Below the pieces are notes generated by a model that was not told where the DNA came from, searched no databases, and saw only the letters and a program-made list of their open reading frames with translations. Below are positions 8,806-17,312 of a stretch of 18,318 bases of DNA, one piece after another. Location of the stretch: positions 1 through 18,318 of the forward strand of contig JBBHKE010003485.1 in assembly GCA_037447655.1 (NCBI GenBank), written 5' to 3'. Position 1 is the stretch's first letter; each line of letters starts with the position of its first letter. The translations under genes were made by a program, and so were the position numbers. The stretch is from Zygnema cylindricum. Taxonomy: Eukaryota > Streptophyta > Zygnematophyceae > Zygnematales > Zygnemataceae.

Positions 8806-9660
8806 TTAAACATCCTCATCATATCCTAATAAGTATTCTAGATTTCCTTTAGGATGTAGCTTCCAATTAGACCGATCTGTATCTAGACTGGATACTTGAC
8901 TGCCGAAAACCTTTAAGTGAGATATGTCTGGTTTCCGGCCTGTCCATCTCTCATAAGGTGTTTGATCTTTTATAGCTAAAGTAAAAACTCTATTTTTGAG
9001 GTAATTAGCACAGTTCATTGCTTCTGCCCAAAACCTTTTTTCTATCTTGTTGTCCGACAACCTACTTCTAGCATTATCACTTAGTGTCATATTTAATCTT
9101 TCAGCAACCCCATTCTGTTCTAGGTTTTGTGGAATTGTCTTTTGGTGATGGACTCCATCTTCCCTCAGAAAACCCTCAAACTGGTTAGAAGTATACTCTC
9201 CACCATTGTCACTCCTTACTCTCTTGATTGGAGTTTCATGGAGTTTTTCGCTCCATACTTTATATTGTCTAAAACAATCATGAGGGTCTGATTTATTTTT
9301 CAAAAAATACACCTTGGAATACCGAGACCAATCATCAGTGATAGTCATCATAAATTTCTTCCCCCCCGGTGAGGGCACTTTGGCCAGTCCCCAATTATCT
9401 GTGTGTACTAAATCTAGAATTTTTTCTCCCCTATAGGTGGCTGTGTTTAAAAGTGCAATTTGTGTGCTTTACCTTGAGCACATCCACTACAATCACTTAG
9501 ATTCTCACTCTCACTGAAATGAATTCCTTCCACCACTCCCATATTTTTCATTTGTCTTTGCTTATCTAGATTCACTTGCCCAAGCCTCTTATGCCACATC
9601 ATTATATCACGAACACTTGCATAATAAAGTTTCTTCTTTTCTTTGCTTAAAATCAGCCTA
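8806..9660 (-). pseudogene. Integrase with zinc-binding domain, copy B
   Basis: Integrase joins the cDNA to the chromosome. The HHCC zinc domain lies at about 9470-9610: WHKRLGQVN, where the second His is now Gln (codon 9576-9578), and DCSGCAQGK with both Cys kept. A frameshift near 9440-9455 separates it from the catalytic core. The core keeps all three acidic residues: Asp in HTDNWG (9397-9399), Asp in SDNGGEYTS (9208-9210) and Glu in NGVAERLN (9100-9102), the last two 35 residues apart. FWAEAMNCANYLKNR and HLKVFGSQV follow, as in copia integrases. The frame ends at 8806. Confidence 0.92.
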
Positions 9661-9668
9661 AATATCCC

Positions 9669-10073
9669 TTAGCTACTTTTTTCAGCGGTGAAATACACTT
9701 CCCCCTCAAAACTAGCAGTAAAGACTCCTTTCCTATTAATAGTATTAAAACCCTTATCATCTAATACAAACATAGAGATGAGGTTTTTGTTCAGCTCCGT
9801 AATAAACAATACATCGTAGAATGTAACTATGGATGTCTTTCTTTCTACCAACACTTTCAGATCTACCGATCCTACAAGAGTAGTAGTGACTTTCCTCCCA
9901 TCCCCGTACTCTATCTCTACAGTGGGAATCTTTCTTATCTTAGTGAAGAGGTGTTTATTCTTACACATGTGCATAGATGCACTTGAATCTACAATCCAGC
10001 CAGCTTCACCTTTAAATCCACCGTAAGCACATTTCTGTCTTCGTGGAATTTCGACCTCGTTTTTCGCCTCCAA
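9669..10073 (-). pseudogene. Aspartic protease, copy B
   Basis: The open frame reads GEAGWIVDSSASMHMCK, the copia protease active site (usual W-I-x-D-S-G-A) with Gly changed to Ser. It is followed by EIEYGDGRKV, DVLFITELNKNLIS and LDDKGF, all standard for copia proteases, which cut Gag-Pol in the particle. A TAG at about 10084-10086 separates it from gag. The same DSSA change is in copy A, so it was probably already in the parent of these copies or is a family feature. Confidence 0.9.
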
Positions 10074-10082
10074 CTCCTCATC

Positions 10083-11123
10083 CTATAGGAGCTCATCGTC
10101 CTCGTCCTCAGATTCTGCCTCATGCACCTGTGTCACAAGGGCCTTTTTCTTTCCTCTCAAGGTTCCAGCGTTCTGCCCCTCCTTTAACCGAAGCTCGGTT
10201 ATCTTAGTGCACTCCGCCATATAGTGCCTTGGTTTCTTACAAAAATCACATAAACCTTTGGGAGCCCTTGGTCCGAACTCGTCGGTCTGATTTTTGTGCT
10301 CCCTCCTCCTATAGTTTCCGACCGGTCTTCGGGAATCCTTGTTCCTCCAATCGGTCGTAGTTGCCAAGGCTTGCCCACTCTTTCCTCCCTTTCGGATCTC
10401 AATCGTATTCTCCCAAACAAGAATCATCCCTATCACTGAGTTCCATATCCACCTTGAGTCCAGCAAGTCCTGCACACGGTTGACTATGTTCTCAAACTCA
10501 TCCGGTTACTTCATCAGTAAACATTTAACCTTTTTTTTTTCACTAAAATCTTTTCCTGCACTCTCTAGCTCCATGAAAAGTGTAGCAAGCTCATTGCAAA
10601 AATCCAACATCTTCCCCCCTTTGTATACATATTATTTAATTTACTGATCAGCCAACTGTTGTTGCTGAATCGTACCACTTCGGTACATCTCTATGAGAGC
10701 CATCCACAGAACAGATGCCCTTTCTACCTGCAAATGAGGACATGCAAGTCCTTGAGTAAGATGGCGTAGGATGAACTGCTTTGGCGCCATATTGTTGAAG
10801 TCCCATGTTTCAGTATCATTCTCCTCGTTCCTCGGAATAGGTGACATGAATGCTGAACCAGTTGTTATTGGTGTGGTCATCACCTTCTCCGCTCCTTTGT
10901 CCACCACCTCTTCCTCCTTTGTCTCCTCCGTTGAAGATGGATTTTCTTTCTTTGTGTATCTGCTTCTTTCAAACCCTGGAGGGATTCCAAGACTTGATGG
11001 ACGCCCCAATCATCCACTCAATATCCCCCAAAATCTTTTTTCGGATAGAGCTCCTATCATCATACTTTCCCAGTATATGAAGCCAGTTCCATTAAAGATT
11101 GGTACCCTAGAGGGTGGGCCCAT
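10083..11123 (-). pseudogene. Gag (capsid/nucleocapsid), copy B
   Basis: The probable start is the ATG at 11123-11121 inside the primer binding site (MGPPSRVPIFNGTGF, then YWESMMIGALSEKRFWG). A stop near 11013 breaks the frame. The next open part (11009-10641) reads ETWDFNNMAPKQFILRHLTQ and IQQQQLADQ. A damaged stretch follows (10476-10640), then 10475-10083 with SRWIWNSVIGMILVWE and the zinc knuckle CDFCKKPRHYMAEC at 10209-10250 (C-x2-C-x4-H-x4-C, with Arg for the usual Gly before His). The end is acidic (EAESEDEDDEL). Gag forms the particle and its knuckle binds element RNA. Confidence 0.88.
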
Positions 11124-11126
11124 AAC
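11115..11126 (-). promoter_or_regulatory. Primer binding site (initiator tRNA-Met anticodon arm), copy B
   Basis: TGGGCCCATAAC on the + strand, one base inside the LTR boundary at 11128 and identical in copies A and D. The - strand holds ATG (11123-11121), complementary to the CAT anticodon, which is also the likely gag start. Confidence 0.85.
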
Positions 11127-11127
11127 T

Positions 11128-12191
11128 TGAAACTTTGAGACCTCCATAAGTCCTCAAAATGGACAGCTTCCAAGAAGTCTTTAGGATAACCCTAACCCCT
11201 TTGTGTTTCAGCAATAACAACTGCCACCCTGGCTGACAAAAACTCTAACCACCTTCAACGTTGTAAAGGGAAGACTCCCATGAGTCGATAGCAAAAAGAA
11301 TCTCTGAATTTGCTCCCCTGAGCAGTAAGTTATGGAGGGTCAAAGTTGACCTTTTGTATAGAAGCTCTCTGGGAGAGAGGGTCCTATCTACTAATTTTTC
11401 TAATTCCTATCTCTCTCACAGACTCTATCTACTGATGTACGGAGCCAATCATATAACACTTCCGTACACAAAAGTATAGCTGCCGGTGTACTTTATGTAC
11501 GGACACTGTACGACATGCCTTAAATATCGACCCGTGGTATATACGGATTCGCTCCTTTAATCCTCGGAGATGCCGCGATCCAATGTTATTTTGCCACGTG
11601 TCATCCGATGTGGCTATGACGAAAAACCGCCGAAATCCACTTCCGCGATCTCGGCATTCATTTTGACCGTCCGATTAAATGCACATTTAATCGTAGCGGT
11701 AATAAATACCTGCGCGGTATTCGTTTCACTATTGAAACAAATGCGCGGTACATGTTTCTTGTCTGTACCTTGATTCGTACTTTTACATTTTTGGATTAAT
11801 GTATCCCGTAAACAGTTTCAGTTAAATGAATTATCCTACGTGGTAATGTTTAATTAAATATCAAACCAAATAGTATGTATCACCGTTTCTAGACTTAACG
11901 AATAAGGCTACCGTTTACCGGCCTTACCGTCCGACAGGTACCGGGATCAAATCCTGAATGCATTATATATTCTTTTAGTAAATAAGCCCCTAACGGTAAA
12001 TAAACTAATATATTTCCCGTAAACCTCAGGAGAGCCTAGGTAGCCATGGTTCTAGCTTCCTCTCCAATTTTTCAGTGACTGTGACAAGTTTTAGAATGGG
12101 AGAGAGAAGTTAGAGATAGACTGCCTCGGTATCTTTCTATATTTCTATTTAGACCTAGAAAATACTTAAAAACGGACCATTAATTTCTACA
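11128..12191 (-). repeat. 5' LTR of copy B
   Basis: A 1064-base LTR, TG at 11128 and CA at 12190-12191, partner of 5779-6778. CACGTG lies at 11595-11600, the GTAC cluster at about 11437-11512 and the T-arm-like block at 11941-11955. On the - strand a TATA-like word (CATAAAG) lies about 100 bases downstream of the CACGTG, a plausible promoter layout, but no start site can be proven. Confidence 0.95.
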
Positions 12192-12196
12192 GATTG
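12192..12196. repeat. Target-site duplication of copy B, right copy (GATTG)
   Basis: An exact match to 5774-5778, directly after the CA end of the B 5' LTR. Confidence 0.92.
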
Positions 12197-12336
12197 GGTA
12201 CGTCCATCACACTGTTGCAGAACATCTGTTAGCGAGCCACTTAATTATTCTCTTATGAATCTCGTCGGTAGACTTGATTCATATCAACCGTAGCAGCGTA
12301 GTCCAAATCATGATCTTATTCAAATATTTGCGGCTT

Positions 12337-12570
12337 CGTAGCTGCTACGGTGTCTCATACCAAAAATAGCCACAGATGCGTTTGTCTTGTTCCGTAGCAA
12401 CTGCGTTGTCCTGTACCAAAATATCAGCAGTTGCTTTTGTCCCGTTGCGTCGCAGGCTGCGTTTGTCCGTACAGACCATATCAAAAATAACCACAGCCGC
12501 GCTTGTTCCATCTCCGTCGCAGTTGCGTTGTCGGTACCATTCAAAAACCTGCACTGTGCTTCAAGTGACG
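12337..12570. repeat. Imperfect tandem repeat, about 55-67 bases x 4
   Basis: Units start with CGTAGCTGCTACG (12337), CGTAGCAACTGCG (12393), CGTCGCAGGCTGCG (12448) and CGTCGCAGTTGCG (12515). Each goes on to a TACCAAAA-like word, a CAGC/CACAG word and a CTTGTTC-like word. The period is 56, 55, then 67 bases. The units are CpG-rich compared with their surroundings. Arrays of this sort are common in LTR U3 enhancers, but no function can be read here. Confidence 0.75.
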
Positions 12571-12630
12571 ACGCGTGTCAATATAGATCTATTTTTCCGC
12601 AGTCCTATAAATTTGCTGAGGCTTAAAGCT

Positions 12631-13739
12631 TTCCAAAAACAACAACCTCATCATCTAAGATTATAACTCCCTCTTCCTCACTCCCCTCACTTCCCTTTTT
12701 TAATTCCATAGGAGTGGTACAACTATTAGCCTTGTCCATTTGGAATTTTTCTAACATGTTTCCAATGGCCTCTTTTTGAGTTAATCTTATCATCTTTCTT
12801 TCTCTGTCTCTGGCTACCTGAATTCCCAAAATATACATTGCTTCTCCCATATCCTTCATCTCAAATCTTTTTTTCAAATCATTTTTCAACTTATGTATTT
12901 TATCCATAGATTTACTTAAAACAAGCAAACCATCAACATAAATTGCAATAAAAATATTCCGTCCTCATCTTCAAACAAATAAATTGAGAGATCTGAGCTG
13001 ATCCGAATATATCCTAAACGTGTAAGAAACTCATCAAGCTTTTTGTTCCATTGCCGAGGCGCCTGTTTCAGCCCACACAAAGATTTGATCGATCGACATA
13101 TCTTGCTTTCCTCCCCTTGCTCCACAAATCCTTCGGGCTGTCGCATACAAATTTCCTCTTCCAACTCTCTATGTAGGAAGGCCTTCTTGATGTCCATCTG
13201 ATGCACTTCCCTATCTTCTGTTGCCGCCATACTGAGAAGTATCCAAACGAAAAGAAACTTGACGACCGGAGCAAAAGTCTCATTGTAGTCGATTCCCTCT
13301 TTCTAGGTAAATCCTTTCGCCACTAACCGAGCCTTGTAGCGCTCACTGGTGTTATCCGGGTTGAGTTTAAGCTTAAATACTCACTTACACCCAATGGCTT
13401 CATGTCAGGGGGACAATCGACCAATTCCCATGTATCGGCCGCCATAATTGAGGCCATCTCCTCATTAATGGTTGTCTTTCACCGGTTTCTTTCAAGACAA
13501 GTCATTGCCTCATTATAAGTTTGAGGTTCATCGGGGTGAGACAATTTGGTTACCTTATTGTTAACTTGTCTCTCTTGCAGTCTTTTGCTGCTTCTTCTTC
13601 CTCCCTCAAACTCGGTTGCTTGAATAGATGGCTCTTTTAGATTCTTCCGAACAGTTTCTACTTCTCCCCTATCCATTGATTCCGGGTCGATTTCCACCAC
13701 GTCTTCCGCTGTGGTTGGAGTTAATACTAGGGGTTCCAC
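12631..13739 (-). pseudogene. Reverse transcriptase, copy A
   Basis: The - strand gives the copia RT in pieces. 13739-13479 is the lead-in (SKRLQERQVNNKVTKLSH, DEPQTYNEAMTC). 13230-12916 reads REVHQMDIKKAFLHRELEEE with the motif A Asp (13192-13194), then MRQPEGFVEQG and GLKQAPRQWNKKLDEFL. 12928-12640 reads LVLSKSMDKIHKL and MGEAMYILGIQVARD. The active-site box at 12929-12940 is YVDG, not YVDD, so the second catalytic Asp is gone. A frameshift just upstream (about 12940-12965) also splits the palm. The region ends where X was inserted. Confidence 0.9.
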
Positions 13740-13959
13740 ATTTGGGTCGTTCTCGATATGATCCGTACCTGCAAGATCATCATCTTCTTAAAATCTTGGA
13801 TAGTTAGGAAGCTCAAAGTCATCAGAATTTGCTGACTCAAATCTGATTTTGACTGTCTTTGTATGCTTAAAGGGATCTATAGATTTTCCTTCATCCATAA
13901 CCACTAGATGCTTCACTAAGATAATATCCCCTCTTTAGAGATTGTAGACCCGTATCCTT

Positions 13960-14755
13960 TTACATCTTCATTATATCCTAGTAGATATCATGGTTTTCCT
14001 TTAGGGTCTTACTTCCAGTTTGATCGATCTGTGTCTAAACTGAACACCTTACTACCGAAAACCTTTAAGTGTGAAACATCTGGTTTTTGGCCTGTCCATC
14101 TCTTATAGGGTGTTTGGCCTTTTAGTGCTGAAGTAAGAACTCTATTCTTGAGATAATTTGCACAGTTTTTTGCTTCGGCTCAAAACTTCTTTCCTATCTT
14201 CTTATCTGACATCATACTTGTAGCACTATCACTCAGTGTTCTATTTAATCTTTCAGCTACACCATTCTGCTCAGGATTTTTAGGAACTGTCTTTTAGTGT
14301 TGCACTCTATCTTCTCTCAGAAAATCCTCAAACTGGTTAGAGGTATACTCTCCACCATTGTCACTCCTTACTCTCTTGATTGAGGTTACATGGAGTTTTT
14401 CACTACATGTTTTATATTGTTTAAAACATTTTTGAGCCTCTAACTTATTTTTGAAAAAATACACCCTAGAATACCGAGACCAATCACCGGTGATAGTCAT
14501 CATAAATCTCTTCCCCCCGGGTGATGGCACTGTGGCCGGCCCCCAAATATCAGTGTGTTCTAAATATAGAATCTTTTCTCCCTTATAGGTGGTTGTTTCG
14601 GGAAACGGTAACATGTGTGCTTTCCCTTGAGCATATCCATTACAATCACTCAGATACTCACTCTCACCAAACTTAATCCCTTCCACCACTCCCATCTTTT
14701 TCATCTCTCTTAACTTATCTAGATTCACATGCCCAAGCCTCTTATGCCACATCAT
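13960..14755 (-). pseudogene. Integrase with zinc-binding domain, copy A
   Basis: The frame 14755-14294 reads MMWHKRLGHVNLDKLREM (both His kept), then DCNGYAQGK, where the second zinc Cys is Tyr (14633-14635). LEHTDIWGPATVPSPGG follows with the first catalytic Asp, then TITGDWSRYSRVYF and SDNGGEYTS (Asp at 14360-14362). A TAA at about 14294-14296 ends the frame; the same frame continues past it with EQNGVAERLN (Glu at 14252-14254) and NCANYLKNR, then further stops to about 13960. Integrase inserts cDNA into the chromosome; this copy has the catalytic residues but lacks a zinc ligand and is interrupted in the core. Confidence 0.9.
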
Positions 14756-14821
14756 TATATCACGAACACCAGCTTAATAAAGTTTCTTCTTTTCATTACT
14801 TAAAATCAGCCTAAACATCCG

Positions 14822-15289
14822 CTAGCTACCTTTTTCAGGAGCGAAATAAACTTCCTCCTCAAAACTAGCAGTAAAGACTCCTTTCTTAGAGGAAGTATCA
14901 AAACCCTTATCATCTAATATAGACGTAGAGATGAGGTTTTTGTTCACCTCCGCAATAAACAATATATTAGAGAATGTAACTATATTTGTCTTTCTTTCTA
15001 CTAACACTTTTAGATCTACTGATCCTACAAGAGTAGTAGTGACTATCCTCCCATCCCCGTACTCTATCTCTACGGTGAGAATCTTTCTTATCTTTGTGAA
15101 CAGGTGTTTATCTTTACACATGTGCATAGATGCACTTGAATCTACAATCCAGCCAGCTTCACCTTTCAGTCCATCGAAAGCACATTTTTGTTTTCGTGGA
15201 ATTTCGACCTCGTTGTTCGCTTTCAACTCCTCATCCAAATGGAGTTCATCGTCCTCGTCCTCGGATTTTGCCTCATATACGTGTGTCAC
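14822..15289 (-). pseudogene. Aspartic protease with gag C-terminal tail, copy A
   Basis: An open frame of 155 codons starting in the acidic gag/protease junction (EAKSEDEDDELHLDEELK). The active site is GEAGWIVDSSASMHMCK, followed by EIEYGDGRIV, VNKNLIS and LDDKGFD. The Ser in DSSA replaces the usual Gly, as in copy B. The junction is still open here, whereas B has a stop, which suggests that gag and protease were one frame in the parent element. Confidence 0.88.
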
Positions 15290-16275
15290 AAGGGCCTTTT
15301 TCTTTCCTTTCGAGGGTCCACCGGTCCGCCACTCCTTTAACTACAGCTCAGTTAACTAAGTGCATTTTTCCATATAGTGCCCTGATTTTTACAAAAATGG
15401 CACAAACCCTTGGGAGTCCTTGGTCGGAACTCCTCGGTCTGATTTTTTTGCCCCTCCCCTCGATAATTTCCAACCTATTTTCTAGAATCATTTTTACTCC
15501 AATCGGTCCGAGCTGCCAAAGCTTGCCCACTCTTTCCTCTCCTTCGGATCTCAATTATATCCTCCTGAACGAGAATCATCCCTACCACAGAATTCCAAAT
15601 CCACCTTGAGTCCGCCAGGTCCTGCACACGATTGACTATGTTATCGAACTCATCGGGTAACTTCATCAGTAAACAGTTAACCTTTTCCTTTTCATTAAAT
15701 AATTTTTCAGCACTTTTTATTTCCATGAAAAGTGTAGCAAACTCATCGCAAAAATCCAACATCTTTCCCCCTTTGTATACATACCCTTTAATTTTATGAT
15801 CAGCCAACTGTTGTTGCTGAATCGTACCACTTCGTTACATCTCTATAAGAGCCACCCAAAGATCGGATGCCCTCTCTACCTGCAAATGGAGAGATGCAAG
15901 CCCTTGAGTAAGATGGAAGAGGATGAAGTGCTTTGCCGCCATATTGTTGTAGTCCCAGGTATTGATATCATTCTCCTCGTTCCTCGGAATAGGTGATATG
16001 AATGCCGAACCGGTTGCTATTGGTGTGAATGTCTCCTTCTTCCTTCCTTTGTCCACCACCTCTCCTTCTTTTGTCTCCTCCGTTGAAGATGGATCTGCAT
16101 CTCTAGTGAATCTGCCTCATATGAACCCTGGAGGTATCCTAAGACTGGATGGACGCCTCACCCGTCCACTCAATATTCCCTAAAACCGTTTCTCATATAG
16201 AGCTCATGTCATCATACTTTCCTAGTATATGAAGCTAGCTCTATTGAATAAGGGCACCCTAGATGGTGGGCCCAT
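15290..16275 (-). pseudogene. Gag (capsid/nucleocapsid), copy A
   Basis: The probable start is the ATG at 16275-16273 inside the primer site (MGPPSRVPLFNRASFIY, then a stop). Open parts follow at 16059-15835 (NDINTWDYNNMAAKHFILFH) and 15807-15475 (IKGYVYKGGKMLDFCDEF, KVNCLLMKLPDEFDN, SRWIWNSVVGMIL). The zinc knuckle at 15362-15402 is one base shorter than in B and D: CHFCKNQ is in one frame and the HYMEKC part in the next, so the knuckle is destroyed by a one-base deletion. Confidence 0.87.
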
Positions 16276-16278
16276 AAC
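16267..16278 (-). promoter_or_regulatory. Primer binding site (initiator tRNA-Met anticodon arm), copy A
   Basis: TGGGCCCATAAC on the + strand, one base before the LTR start at 16280 and the same as in B and D. It has stayed intact even though gag downstream is full of stops. Confidence 0.85.
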
Positions 16279-16279
16279 C

Positions 16280-17307
16280 TGCAACTATGAGACCTCCATA
16301 TGACCTCAAAGTATGCAGCTCACACGAAGCCTCTAAGATAACTCTGACCCCTTTGTGTTTCAGCAAAAATAATCGCCACCCAGGCAGACAAAAACTCTGA
16401 CCACTTACACCCTTTTAAAGGTAAGACTCCCCTAAGTCAATAGCAAAAAGAATCTCTGAATTTTCTCCCCTAAGCAGTAAGTTATGAAGGGTCAAAGTTG
16501 ACCTTTTGTAGAGAAGCTCTTTGGGAGAGAGGGTCCAATCTATAAAAATTTTCTAAGTCATATCTCTCTCTAAAACTCTATCTACTGAAGTACGGCACCA
16601 ATCATAATAGTGTATCGTACATAAAGGTACAGGAGACGTTGTACTTTATGTACGGCCATTCTACGACATGGCCAAAAAGTTGACACGTGTCATTTTTGGA
16701 TTCGTTCCTGGAATCTCCAGAGATGCCATAATCCAATGTGATTGTGCCACGTGGCGATTGATGTGACGTCGACCGCAAACTGCCAAAAACCTATTGCGCG
16801 ATCTCGGCATGCGTCGTGGCCGTCCGATTAAGTCGGATTATAATCGTGGCCGTCATAAATACTTGCGCAATATTTGTTTCGCGTTCGAAACAAAATGCGC
16901 GGTATCTGTTTCGGATGTGCCGTACGCCGTACATTACAAACTGTATCTATGTCTAAATATCCCGTTGAATGAAGAAAGCCGATGTGTTAATTTTTAAATA
17001 ACCATCAAACCCTATGTCATATATCTCTGGTTTAGACTAGTTGACTAAGGCTACCGGCTACTTAGGCGGACGGCACGTATCAGGTTCATATCTTGGGCCC
17101 GCCAAGTTTATTTTGTAAAAATATACTAACCTAATATTCATCCTCGTCGAGATAACATAGGCGGCCATGGCTCTATCTCCCTCTCCAACTTTCAGTGACT
17201 GCGACAAGTGTGGGAGCTAGAGAGATGAGTTAGAGGGAGACTTCCTCTAGTTTTTTTCTGCATTTTACAAAACCTAGAAAATACTAAAATAACCTTTAAT
17301 TTCTATA
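16280..17307 (-). repeat. 5' LTR of copy A
   Basis: A 1028-base LTR, partner of 3499-4532. It starts TG (16280); the outer end reads TTCTATA instead of TTCTACA, so the terminal CA is now TA. It holds two CACGTG sites (16684-16689, within the 10-base palindrome GACACGTGTC, and 16748-16753) and a T-arm-like CAGG-TTCATAT-CTTG block at 17081-17095. Confidence 0.93.
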
Positions 17308-17312
17308 ATCTC
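17308..17312. repeat. Target-site duplication of copy A, right copy (ATCTC)
   Basis: An exact match to 3494-3498, directly after the 5' LTR of A. It sits inside the methyltransferase frame of element E. Confidence 0.9.

Larger units (their letters stand above)
5779..12191 (-). mobile_element. Copia-type LTR retrotransposon, copy B (structurally complete, innermost)
   Basis: A 6413-base element with both LTRs (5779-6778 and 11128-12191), TG...CA ends, a GATTG target duplication, a primer binding site (11115-11126), gag, protease, integrase, RT and RNase H in the Ty1/copia order (integrase before RT). It keeps the RT YVDD box and the integrase D-D35-E residues, but stops and frameshifts break every domain boundary, so it cannot be autonomous now. 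Its LTRs differ at about one base in ten over the first 350 bases by eye, and the 3' LTR has a net loss of 64 bases. As the innermost layer it must be younger than A and X. Confidence 0.95.
12192..12630 (-). mobile_element. Unclassified insertion X, right part
   Basis: The continuation of X on the other side of B, starting with the second GATTG. It has no copia homology until about 12630, where the pol linker of A resumes. It holds a four-copy, 55-base imperfect tandem array (12337-12570). Near its end TTTCCAAAAAC (about 12629-12640) repeats a word in the left part (5498-5508). I see no protein domain; the open frames across the array on both strands are what such repeats produce by chance. 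Confidence 0.5.
3499..17307 (-). mobile_element. Copia-type LTR retrotransposon, copy A (outer element, host of X and B)
   Basis: Bounded by two LTRs (3' LTR 3499-4532, 5' LTR 16280-17307) and a perfect ATCTC duplication. Without X and B its own sequence is about 6.4 kb, like copy B. The internal order on the - strand is PBS 16267-16278, gag, protease 14822-15289, integrase about 13960-14755, RT about 12640-13740, then RNase H 4546-5240 on the far side of the nested insertions. It is dead: many stops, a YVDG RT site, a one-base loss in the gag zinc knuckle and a stop inside the integrase core. By eye its LTRs differ at roughly one base in eight over the first 220 bases, so the insertion is old. 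Confidence 0.93.

Noticed and set aside
12345-12666. Overlapping open frames on both strands at the tandem array
   Set aside because: Open frames in several registers on both strands come from the repeat unit lacking stops. There is no domain, and composition follows the repeat.
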